Origin: an uncultured Oscillospiraceae bacterium
GTDB taxonomy: Bacteria; Bacillota; Clostridia; Oscillospirales; Ruminococcaceae
Length of the DNA: 12,261 nt
Direction of reading: 5' to 3'
NCBI GenBank assembly: GCA_934466475.1
Contig: CAKSLI010000021.1
Span: 1 to 12,261, forward strand
The position numbers were made by a program, and so were the translations under genes. The notes beneath the pieces are model-generated. The model was not told where the DNA came from. It searched no databases and saw only the letters and a program-made list of their open reading frames with translations. Below are positions 5,976 to 12,261 of this stretch, one piece after another. Every line of letters starts with the position of its first letter. The stretch's first letter is position 1.

Positions 5976-8900
5976 TTATGCGAAGTAATCTACGCCGCCC
6001 TTGAACAGGAGCTGTTCCTTGTTTCCAGACACGTTCTTCGCAACGTTGTCCGTAAGACGCTCTGTATGGCCCATCTTGCCCAGTACTCTGCCGTCCGGGG
6101 AGATAATGCCCTCGATAGCGTACATGGAGCTGTTGGGGTTGTAAGATGCGTCCATTGTGGGATTGCCGTTAAGGTCAACGTACTGTGTAGCCACCTGACC
6201 GTTAGCAATGAGCTGCTTGATGACTGCCTCCGGCGCTACGAAACGGCCCTCGCCGTGGGATATCGGGATATTGTGGATATCGCCGACATTGCAGCAGCTG
6301 AGCCACGGAGACTTGTTGGTGCATATCCTTGTCAGCGTGAGCTGCGACTGGTGACGTCCGATTGTGTTATAGGTAAGGGTCGGGCTTTCAGCGGTCAGCG
6401 GAACGATCTTTCCAAACGGAACAAGGCCGAGCTTTATCAGCGCCTGGAATCCGTTGCAGATACCGATCATCAGACCATCACGGCTGTACAGCATGGATTC
6501 AACGGCGTCCTTTATCTTCGGGTTGCGGAAGAACGCGTTGATGAACTTAGCGGAGCCCTCCGGCTCATCGCCGCCGGAGAAGCCTCCGGGAATAGCAATT
6601 ATCTGGGACTGACCGATAAGCTTTGTGAACTCGTTTACGCTGCCCTCCATATCCTTTGCGGAAAGGTTGCGGATAACGAATATCTCACTGTCGCCGCCAT
6701 AGCGGTTGAACGCGTTAGCCATATCGTACTCGCAGTTCGTGCCCGGGAATACCGGAATAAGAACGCGGGGCTTTGCGACCTTGACGGAGCTGTGCTTCAG
6801 CTCGCAGCCGCCGGTGTAGGATATCTTCTCAGGAGCGGGCTTCTCAGGAAGCTGAGCCTTGAATATCGGCTCCAGAACGTCGTCCCACTTCTTTTCGAGG
6901 GAAGCAACGTCCAGCTTGACATCGCCGGAAGTAATGGTGTAGTCGGCAGTGGTCTCGCCGATGATCCTTACGCCATCAGCTTCGCCGTCAAGCTCCAGGA
7001 TAAATGCGCCGTAAACTGGTGTAAACAGCTCCTCGTCCGTGAGCTTGTCCAGCTTTGCGCCTATCTGGTTGCCGAGGGACATCTTGAATACGCCCTCAGC
7101 CACGCCGCCATGCGCTACGCTCCATACTGCGACAGCCTTCTTGTCCTTGATGAGCTTCTCAACGGTACGGAACACTTCCTTAACGCTGTCGAATACCGGA
7201 AGTCCGTTTTCATCATACTTCGGAGCGATATAACCGATCTTGTGGCCTGCCGCCTTGAACTCGGCAGAGATAACGTCCTGAGCCTTTGCAGTGGAAACTG
7301 CGAAGGAAACCAGCGTCGGCGGAACATCTATGTGCTCGAATGTGCCGCTCATGCTGTCCTTGCCGCCGATCGCGCCGCAGCCCATCTCGAGCTGTGCACG
7401 GTAAGCGCCGAGCAGCGCTGCAAAAGGCTTGCCCCATCTTTCAGGCTTGCCCTGTGTTCTCTCGAAATACTCCTGGAATGTCAGCCAGCAGTGCTCATAG
7501 GTGCCGCCGGCTGCGACTACCTTCGCAATACTCTCAACGACTGCGCATACGGCTCCATGATACGGGGACTGTGTGGAAACAGCCGGATCAAAGCCCCACG
7601 CCATGATAGACGTGGTGTTTGTCTTTGCATTCAGAACCGGAAGTTTTGCCGCCATAGCCTGTACAGGCGTCTGCTGGGTCTTTCCGGAGAACGGCATGAG
7701 CACGGTAGCGCCGCCGATGGTGCTGTCAAAACGCTGAACCAGACCTCTCTGCGAGCAGATGTTGAGGTCGGTGACCATGTTCTCCCAGTCAGCTGCGGTG
7801 TTCTTTCTGCCGGTGGAATAGGATACCTTTACGTCCGGAACGGAAACATCGGTGTGCTTTTCAGCGCCGTTGGAATTCAGGAACTCTCTGGAAATATCAA
7901 CAATAGTCTTGCCGTTCCAGTTCATGCGGAGCCGGGGCTCTGCCTTTACAACTGCGACAGGTGTGGACTCAAGGTTCTCCCTGGAAGCCAGCGCACGGAA
8001 CTTGTCCGCGTCCTCGGGAGCTACGACAACCGCCATTCTCTCCTGGGATTCAGAGATAGCAAGCTCTGTGCCGTCCAGGCCATCATATTTCTTCGGAACT
8101 GCGTTCAGGTCTATCTCCAGACCGTCCGCCAGCTCGCCGATAGCAACGGAAACGCCGCCTGCACCGAAGTCGTTGCAGCGCTTGATAAGGCGTGTAGCCT
8201 CGGGATTTCTGAATAATCTCTGGAGCTTTCTCTCCTCCGGAGCATTACCCTTCTGCACCTCTGCGCCGCAGGTGTCGAGGGACTTCACGCTGTGCGCCTT
8301 GGATGAACCGGTAGCGCCGCCGCAGCCATCGCGTCCGGTACGTCCGCCGAGCAGGATAATGATGTCGCCGGGAGCCGGGCGCTCTCTGCGTACATTCTCC
8401 GCAGGAGCCGCGCCGATAACTGCGCCGATCTCCATGCGCTTTGCCATATATCCGGGATGATAGATCTCAGCGACATGACCTGTGGCAAGACCTATCTGGT
8501 TGCCGTAGCTGGAATAGCCGGCAGCAGCAGTCGTGGTTATCTTTCTGGGCGGGAGCTTGCCCTTTATTGTCTTTTCAACCGGCAGCAGCGGATCGGAAGC
8601 ACCGGTAACTCTCATTGCCTGGTAAACGTAGGAACGTCCGGAAAGCGGATCGCGGATAGCGCCGCCGAGGCAGGTCGCCGCACCGCCGAAAGGCTCGATC
8701 TCTGTCGGATGGTTGTGAGTTTCATTCTTGAACATCAGCAGCCAGTCCTCGTCCTTGCCGTCAACATCGACCTTGATGCGTACGGAGCACGCGTTGATCT
8801 CCTCGCTCTCGTCAAGATCCTTCAGGATACCGTCCTTCTTGAGCTTCTTCGCAGCCAGTGTCGCGATGTCCATAAGGCAGAGGGGCTTGTTGTCCCTGCC

Positions 8901-9671
8901 GAGCTCGTGGCGGTCAGCCTTGTATTCTGCGTATGTATCAGCGATGTAGGAGGGCTTGATGTCTGCGTTGTCGATTATGGTGCCGAATGTGGTATGGCGG
9001 CAGTGATCGGACCAGTAGGTGTCGATCATGCGTATCTCGGTTATAGTAGGATCGCGGTGCTCGCTCTTGAAGTAATCCTGGCAGAACTTGATATCATCGT
9101 TGTCCATTGCAAGACCGTAGTGTACCACGAAATCCGCAAGCTCTGCGTCGGTCTTGTCGATAAAGCCGGTGAGCGTCTCAACGCTTGTCGGGATAGAATA
9201 CTTCACCTCGAGGGTGTCGTACTTGTCGAAGCCGCACTCGCGGGATTCAACGGCGTTGATGAGGTAATGCTTGATGCGCTCGAATTCCTCGTCAGTGATA
9301 TTGCCTTTCAGGACATAGATCTTTGCGTACTTGACAACAGGGCGCTCGCCGGGACAGAGCATCTGAATGCACTGCGCCGCAGAATCCGCGCGCTGGTCGA
9401 ACTGACCGGGCAGGAATTCCACCGCGAACATACGCTCGTCAGCCGCAGGCTCGGGCAGGTCGTAGTAAACCTCGTCAACAGGCGGCTCAGAAAAAACGGT
9501 CGGAACTGCTGCCTCGAAATTCTCCCTGGGGAGCTTCTCGCAGTCGTAGCGGTTGATTATCCTTACGTTCTTTACTGAGGTGATGCCGAGAGCCACGTTC
9601 AGGTCGGACAGCACTGCGCCGCCGTCTACTGCGAACTGGGGCTTCTTCTCCACATAAATTCGGTAAACCAT
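5976..9671 (-). CDS. purL: phosphoribosylformylglycinamidine synthase, single-chain form (1231 aa)
   Basis: It catalyses the ATP- and glutamine-dependent conversion of FGAR to FGAM, the fourth step of purine synthesis, in the cytoplasm. The chain combines a PurS-like N-terminal region, the two-lobed synthetase and a class I glutamine amidotransferase. Visible signatures are Y-W-S-D-H-C-R-H near residue 218, the ATP-site stretch N-H-P-T-E-I-E-P-F-G-G (about 318-328), and the amidotransferase from about 970 with P-G-T-N-C (C980), nucleophile C1072 in G-I-C-N-G-F-Q, and H1139/E1141 of the S-H-G-E triad. The length fits the clostridial/streptococcal one-chain type, not the separate PurS/Q/L of Bacillus. 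GGAGG lies 7 nt before the ATG. It has its own promoter and terminator, and no other pur gene is in the window. Confidence 0.97.
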   Translation of the reverse strand: MVYRIYVEKKPQFAVDGGAVLSDLNVALGITSVKNVRIINRYDCEKLPRENFEAAVPTVFSEPPVDEVYYDLPEPAADERMFAVEFLPGQFDQRADSAAQCIQMLCPGERPVVKYAKIYVLKGNITDEEFERIKHYLINAVESRECGFDKYDTLEVKYSIPTSVETLTGFIDKTDAELADFVVHYGLAMDNDDIKFCQDYFKSEHRDPTITEIRMIDTYWSDHCRHTTFGTIIDNADIKPSYIADTYAEYKADRHELGRDNKPLCLMDIATLAAKKLKKDGILKDLDESEEINACSVRIKVDVDGKDEDWLLMFKNETHNHPTEIEPFGGAATCLGGAIRDPLSGRSYVYQAMRVTGASDPLLPVEKTIKGKLPPRKITTTAAAGYSSYGNQIGLATGHVAEIYHPGYMAKRMEIGAVIGAAPAENVRRERPAPGDIIILLGGRTGRDGCGGATGSSKAHSVKSLDTCGAEVQKGNAPEERKLQRLFRNPEATRLIKRCNDFGAGGVSVAIGELADGLEIDLNAVPKKYDGLDGTELAISESQERMAVVVAPEDADKFRALASRENLESTPVAVVKAEPRLRMNWNGKTIVDISREFLNSNGAEKHTDVSVPDVKVSYSTGRKNTAADWENMVTDLNICSQRGLVQRFDSTIGGATVLMPFSGKTQQTPVQAMAAKLPVLNAKTNTTSIMAWGFDPAVSTQSPYHGAVCAVVESIAKVVAAGGTYEHCWLTFQEYFERTQGKPERWGKPFAALLGAYRAQLEMGCGAIGGKDSMSGTFEHIDVPPTLVSFAVSTAKAQDVISAEFKAAGHKIGYIAPKYDENGLPVFDSVKEVFRTVEKLIKDKKAVAVWSVAHGGVAEGVFKMSLGNQIGAKLDKLTDEELFTPVYGAFILELDGEADGVRIIGETTADYTITSGDVKLDVASLEKKWDDVLEPIFKAQLPEKPAPEKISYTGGCELKHSSVKVAKPRVLIPVFPGTNCEYDMANAFNRYGGDSEIFVIRNLSAKDMEGSVNEFTKLIGQSQIIAIPGGFSGGDEPEGSAKFINAFFRNPKIKDAVESMLYSRDGLMIGICNGFQALIKLGLVPFGKIVPLTAESPTLTYNTIGRHQSQLTLTRICTNKSPWLSCCNVGDIHNIPISHGEGRFVAPEAVIKQLIANGQVATQYVDLNGNPTMDASYNPNSSMYAIEGIISPDGRVLGKMGHTERLTDNVAKNVSGNKEQLLFKGGVDYFA

Positions 9672-9721
9672 TGTTTTTCCTCCAACTTTTCATAGGTGCG
9701 CCGCGAAACGTGCGCCCTCGA

Positions 9722-9733
9722 CAGCTTTCGCTG
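9722..9733 (-). other. small GNRA-type hairpin in the purL leader
   Basis: On the minus strand CAGC-GAAA-GCTG forms a 4-bp stem with a GAAA tetraloop about 9 nt after the predicted transcription start. It is too short to be a purine riboswitch, and the roughly 70-nt leader shows no purine aptamer. Confidence 0.4.
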
Positions 9734-9747
9734 CAATAATCAATAAC

Positions 9748-9776
9748 ATTATACTACTAAACAAGCAATAAATCAA
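9748..9776 (-). promoter_or_regulatory. promoter of purL
   Basis: On the minus strand TTGATT (9771-9776), a 17-nt spacer and perfect TATAAT (9748-9753). Transcription should start near 9741, about 70 nt before the ATG. Confidence 0.8.
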
Positions 9777-9822
9777 GATGTTACGGTGCAGAAATATACA
9801 GGCTCCATCAGCGTTTATTTGG

Positions 9823-10119
9823 TTATTTGTTCTCTGCGTGGCTGCGCATTAGCTCCGCGTATTCCGTGCTGGAGCACTTCTCTGCCATAGCAAGCAGGGA
9901 GTCCCTTGTATCGCAGGCGGCTTCTATCGCCTTCAGCAGCGCCCAGTTGAGCCCATCGCAGTCCGGGGAAAACAGCCTGGTGAGCTGCGCCGCGTCATCC
10001 TCTGAAAGCGGCTGATTGAAATTAAGGAGCTTGTCGTATTTTTCGAAAAGCTCATCGGAAAGCTCCGCGTCCGCCGGGATAGGTCCCAGTTCAAGGAGCT
10101 GCTTTATACTGCTGGTCAT
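9823..10119 (-). CDS. hypothetical protein, acidic and helical (98 aa)
   Basis: I do not recognise this family. The protein is short, acidic, without signal peptide or membrane segment, and probably all alpha-helical. It has a P-L-S-E-D-D-A-A-Q-L segment mid-way, three cysteines (two near residues 54 and 69, one at 82) and no metal-binding spacing. GGAG lies 7 nt before the ATG and overlaps the TGA stop of mtaB, so the two genes are translationally close (11-bp gap) and surely in one operon. The link to tRNA modification is by position only. No clear terminator follows, so some transcripts may run into purL. Confidence 0.75.
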   Translation of the reverse strand: MTSSIKQLLELGPIPADAELSDELFEKYDKLLNFNQPLSEDDAAQLTRLFSPDCDGLNWALLKAIEAACDTRDSLLAMAEKCSSTEYAELMRSHAENK

Positions 10120-10130
10120 ATCTTTTCTCC

Positions 10131-11417
10131 TCAGAATTTTGTCGTCCCGGTGCAGCAGCCCTGCTCTGCGCCGGTTATCTTCACCCGTGCAAGCGTGTGG
10201 CGCGGTATATTCTCGCCGTAAATACGCACAGGTATATAACTTTCGGTAAATCCGTGGCAGAACTCAGGACTGGTCTGCTTTTCTATCAGCACGGTCTGAA
10301 TTGTGCCTGTCTGCTTTTCAAGGTACTCCTGCTCAACACGCGCGGCAAGAGCGTTCATTTCCCTTGCACGTGCGGACTTGATGTGCGGAAGCACCTGATT
10401 CGGGCGCATTCCCGCAACGGTGCCGGGTCTTATGGAATACGGAAAAACGTGTATCTTGGCGAATCCTAGCCTTTCAACAAACGCCATGCTCTCCGCAAAT
10501 TCCTCGTCCGTCTCCCCGGGGAATCCGACCATGATATCCGTGGTTATCGAGCAGCCCGGGAATGCCGCGCGCAGTTTCTCCGCCAGTGCGGAATATTCCC
10601 CGCAGGTGTAGCGCCGCTTCATTCTTTTCAGCACTGAGTCGCTTCCCGACTGAAGCGAAAGGTGGAAATGCGGGCACAGCTTTTCGCAGGCTTTCAGCCG
10701 GGATATCTCCTCGTCCGTGAGCGTGTCCGCTTCAAGCGAGCCGAGCCTTACCCGCTCTATTCTCTCTGCCTGCGCCGCCATTACTGCGTCCGCCGGGGTA
10801 TATCCGATATCTTCTCCGTAGCAGCCGATATTTATTCCCGTGAGCACTATCTCTCGGTTTCCCGCAGACGCCGCCTGCTTTGCCTGCGCGGTTATCTCCT
10901 CCGGCGGGAGCGAACGCACACGCCCGCGCGCGGTAGGAATTATGCAGTAGGTGCAGAACCTGTCGCAGCCGTCCTCTATCTTGATGAAAGCGCGGGTGCG
11001 GTCAAGGTCGGGAGCTGCGGAGCTTTCGTCAAATTCCCGGCTGAGCTGGTCAACGCAGGAAAACCGCTTGTGCTCCGCAAGGAATTTCGACACCATCATG
11101 GGGATCTCGGATTTATTCGCGTTTCCGGTGATAATATCGGCAGCGGAGCAGTCCCTTTCTGCTTCCTCGGGGTATGCCTGCGGATAGCAGCCGCATAGCA
11201 CCGTCACCGCCTCCGGATTCTGAGATTTGCAGTGGGACACCGCCTGACGCGCTTTCTTCACTCCCATGCCGGTAACGGCGCAGGAATTTATGATGTACAC
11301 GTCCGCCGGCTCGCCGTCCTCCGCGGGAGTATACCCGGCGGCAAGGAACGCCGCAGAAATTGCGGCGCTCTCGCAGGAATTGACCTTGCAGCCGAGTGTT
11401 GTTATGCTGAATTTCAT
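10131..11417 (-). CDS. mtaB: tRNA t6A37 methylthiotransferase (428 aa)
   Basis: MtaB adds a methylthio group to N6-threonylcarbamoyladenosine at position 37 of tRNAs reading ANN codons, using two 4Fe-4S clusters and S-adenosylmethionine. The N-terminal UPF0004 domain has L-G-C-K-V-N (C10), N-S-C-A-V-T (C46) and C-G-C (C75/C77), giving the three ligands of the auxiliary cluster. The radical-SAM motif CxxxCxxC is C151, C155 and C158. The stretch I-P-x-A-R-G-R-x-R-S and the later L-S-L-Q-S-G-S and T-D-I-M-V-G-F-P-G-E-T are family hallmarks. The last 60 residues form a TRAM-like RNA-binding domain. L-G-C-K-V-N points to MtaB over MiaB and RimO. An AGAGG site lies about 9 nt before the ATG. The 98-residue orphan follows in the same operon. 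Confidence 0.95.
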   Translation of the reverse strand: MKFSITTLGCKVNSCESAAISAAFLAAGYTPAEDGEPADVYIINSCAVTGMGVKKARQAVSHCKSQNPEAVTVLCGCYPQAYPEEAERDCSAADIITGNANKSEIPMMVSKFLAEHKRFSCVDQLSREFDESSAAPDLDRTRAFIKIEDGCDRFCTYCIIPTARGRVRSLPPEEITAQAKQAASAGNREIVLTGINIGCYGEDIGYTPADAVMAAQAERIERVRLGSLEADTLTDEEISRLKACEKLCPHFHLSLQSGSDSVLKRMKRRYTCGEYSALAEKLRAAFPGCSITTDIMVGFPGETDEEFAESMAFVERLGFAKIHVFPYSIRPGTVAGMRPNQVLPHIKSARAREMNALAARVEQEYLEKQTGTIQTVLIEKQTSPEFCHGFTESYIPVRIYGENIPRHTLARVKITGAEQGCCTGTTKF

Positions 11418-11444
11418 TATGGAGTACCTCTTTTCAGGGAAACA

Positions 11445-11456
11445 GGAAACGTTTCC
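11445..11456. promoter_or_regulatory. 12-bp perfect palindrome in the mtaB leader
   Basis: GGAAAC-GTTTCC is a perfect palindrome with a central CG, the general form of operators bound by LacI/CcpA-family regulators. It lies about 40-50 bp after the predicted mtaB transcription start, where a bound repressor could block elongation. It differs from the cre consensus at the outer bases, so CcpA is only one option. Confidence 0.35.
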
Positions 11457-11503
11457 GGTGCGGTTTCGTAATTTTAGCCAAAACCAAAACTTGATATAAC
11501 ATT

Positions 11504-11532
11504 ATTATACTTTATTATTCCGAAATTTGCAA
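11504..11532 (-). promoter_or_regulatory. promoter of mtaB
   Basis: On the minus strand TTGCAA (11527-11532), a 17-nt spacer and perfect TATAAT (11504-11509). The leader is about 80 nt. Its -35 lies 7 bp from the -35 of the divergent HPr-like promoter. Confidence 0.75.
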
Positions 11533-11539
11533 TAAGCTA

Positions 11540-11568
11540 TTGACTAATTTTCAGTTTGAGGATATACT
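11540..11568 (+). promoter_or_regulatory. promoter of the HPr-like pair
   Basis: TTGACT (11540-11545), a 17-nt spacer and TATACT (11563-11568). It is back-to-back with the mtaB promoter. Transcription should start near 11575. Confidence 0.8.
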
Positions 11569-11593
11569 TATTTACAGAGGAAAGAATATCCTC
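11558..11593. promoter_or_regulatory. inverted repeat over the HPr-like promoter, candidate operator
   Basis: GAGGATAT (11558-11565) and ATATCCTC (11586-11593) are perfect inverted 8-mers separated by 20 bp. The left arm overlaps the -10 and is not transcribed, so the pair is more likely a protein site than an RNA hairpin. Chance occurrence in AT-rich DNA cannot be ruled out. Confidence 0.4.
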
Positions 11594-11625
11594 AGAGTTC
11601 AACACCAGAAAGGCGGCGGAATTCA

Positions 11626-11859
11626 ATGAGAAAAATGAGAATCAAGCTCGGCTCCATCGCAGATGTTAAGGAGTTCGTAGCGCTCACCAACAGCTATTCA
11701 TTCGAAAGCGACCTCGTGTCCGGCAGATATGCGGTAGACGCAAAATCCATAATGGGCATTTTCAGTCTTGACCTTGCAAAGCCGCTTGATTTCGTTGTAC
11801 ACGACGACAGCGCAAAGGCTGACGAGCTGCTTGACGCAGTTACAAAGTTCAGAGCCTGA
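11626..11859 (+). CDS. HPr-like protein lacking the phospho-histidine, copy 1 (77 aa)
   Basis: The size and the segment S-G-R-Y-A-V-D-A-K-S-I-M-G-I-F-S-L (residues 32-48) match the HPr fold of the PTS, where K-S-I-M-G holds the regulatory serine (Ser46 in Bacillus HPr; S41 here). The active-site loop H-A-R-P-A is missing; the region reads G-S-I-A-D-V-K-E-F, and the only histidine (H59) is elsewhere. It therefore cannot pass phosphate to sugar permeases in the usual way. This recalls Crh of Bacillus, which also lacks His15 but keeps Ser46. The ribosome binding site is mediocre (AAAGG 12 nt upstream), and an alternative ATG at codon 4 is possible. A tandem paralogue follows 42 bp downstream, under the same promoter. 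Confidence 0.85.
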   Translation: MRKMRIKLGSIADVKEFVALTNSYSFESDLVSGRYAVDAKSIMGIFSLDLAKPLDFVVHDDSAKADELLDAVTKFRA

Positions 11860-11901
11860 ACAGCGCATTGACCAGATTTATCTACGAAAGGAAGTATTTT
11901 T

Positions 11902-12132
11902 ATGAAGACAGTTAAGATCAATATCAACACTATCAACGATGTTAAGGATTTCGTTACTATCGTATCCCGCTGCGATTACGATGTAGATATCGTTTCCGGC
12001 AGATATGCAATCGACGCAAAGTCTATCATGGGTATCTTCAGCCTTGATCTCTCCAAGGAGCTCACACTGAATATCCACAGCGATGACTGCGCAGATTTCC
12101 TTGACGCTATCAGCAAGTACATCGTAAAGTAA
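11902..12132 (+). CDS. HPr-like protein lacking the phospho-histidine, copy 2 (76 aa)
   Basis: This paralogue aligns with copy 1 without gaps over the first 60 residues. Both share D-V-K-[ED]-F-V near residue 13 and nearly all of residues 31-50, including K-S-I-M-G with S41. Here too the H-A-R-P-A loop is absent (N-T-I-N-D-V-K-D-F). The C-terminal half is more diverged and two residues shorter before D-[AF]-L-D-A. The codons look more biased to those of highly expressed genes (AAG, ATC, AAC, GTT) than in copy 1, and the AAAGGA ribosome binding site is better placed, so this copy may be made in larger amounts. It is the last gene of the pair and is followed by a terminator. A role as a regulatory HPr/Crh-type protein is inferred. 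Confidence 0.87.
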   Translation: MKTVKININTINDVKDFVTIVSRCDYDVDIVSGRYAIDAKSIMGIFSLDLSKELTLNIHSDDCADFLDAISKYIVK

Positions 12133-12151
12133 TTTACTGCTAAAATCACAG

Positions 12152-12179
12152 AATGCCGTCCCAAAAGGGCGGCATTTTT
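12152..12179 (+). terminator. rho-independent terminator of the HPr-like pair
   Basis: AATGCCG-CCC (12152-12162, with one bulged T at 12159) pairs with GGGCGGCATT around an AAAA loop and runs into five T residues. It starts 19 bp after the stop and ends 13 bp before the right repeat copy. Confidence 0.92.
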
Positions 12180-12192
12180 CTTGTTTATTTAT

Positions 12193-12248
12193 GGTCACCT
12201 CTAAAAACCTTGTTTGAGTGAAAATGTGTATAGCACACCGCCTGCTTC
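12193..12248. repeat. 56-bp dispersed repeat, right copy (inverted partner at 56-111)
   Basis: Reverse complement of 56-111 with two mismatches in 56. Its inner edge, GGTCACC, lies 13 bp beyond the terminator of the HPr-like pair. Read outward (plus strand) it contains GTG-AAA-ATG and the same M-C-I-A-H-R-L-L frame as the left copy, open to the window edge. No good ribosome binding site precedes that frame. No transposase or target-site duplication is visible. Confidence 0.9.
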
Positions 12249-12261
12249 AGAAAACCTCCTC

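Noticed and set aside
6066..8216. A 716-codon plus-strand open frame, opposite purL
   Set aside because: It is fully antisense to a well-supported purL, its translation has no recognisable domain, and long antisense frames are expected opposite GC-biased genes.
8457..9578. A 373-codon plus-strand frame opposite the 5' half of purL
   Set aside because: Same reasoning: a shadow of the purL reading frame.
9672..9822. Purine riboswitch before purL
   Set aside because: The leader from the mapped promoter is only about 70 nt and lacks the three-way junction and conserved loops of the purine aptamer.
56..12248. Calling the whole window a composite transposon
   Set aside because: There is no transposase or integrase, no target duplication is visible, and the interior consists of core genes such as purL and mtaB.

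Overview
The window looks like ordinary chromosome from a Firmicute of the Ruminococcus / Oscillospiraceae type. The evidence is moderate GC, strong GGAGG-type ribosome binding sites, sigma-A-like promoters (TTGACA-N17-TATAAT), a one-chain PurL of about 1230 residues, a YcdB/SLH-like secreted protein, and a membrane-anchored G5/3D cell-wall protein. The genus is inferred from this gene content and not from any marker gene.

Layout, left to right. Positions 56-111 hold one copy of a 56-bp repeat whose inverted partner lies at 12193-12248. A minus-strand pair follows: a Q/N-rich zinc-ribbon TM2 membrane protein (641-1291), then a small SF0329-like protein (112-621). Next come a large exported protein with two YcdB-like regions and C-terminal SLH-like repeats (1505-3598, minus) and a Nudix hydrolase with its own promoter (3705-4124, minus). 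The 678-bp gap 4125-4802 is not empty: it carries the Nudix promoter, a WalR-like box, a perfect consensus promoter and a highly structured leader of about 260 nt. That leader precedes a plus-strand G5/3D cell-wall protein gene (4803-5882). Two back-to-back terminators separate it from the convergent purL (5976-9671, minus). Upstream of purL are a 98-residue orphan (9823-10119) and mtaB (10131-11417), which form a minus-strand operon. A compact divergent promoter region (11418-11625) serves mtaB and a plus-strand tandem pair of HPr-like proteins (11626-11859, 11902-12132). The pair ends in a terminator just before the right repeat copy.

How the genes relate. Most are housekeeping: de novo purine synthesis (purL), tRNA modification (mtaB) and nucleotide clean-up (Nudix). 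The two secreted or anchored proteins act at the cell envelope. The 3D gene has the most elaborate control region: WalR-like site, strong promoter, and a leader whose base pairing could hide the ribosome binding site. The HPr-like pair has lost the phospho-histidine loop but kept the regulatory-serine region, which suggests signalling rather than sugar transport.

The features most worth a second look are the inverted terminal repeats with a shared outward reading frame, the structured leader, and the HPr-like pair. No rRNA, tRNA, CRISPR array, transposase or phage gene was seen.
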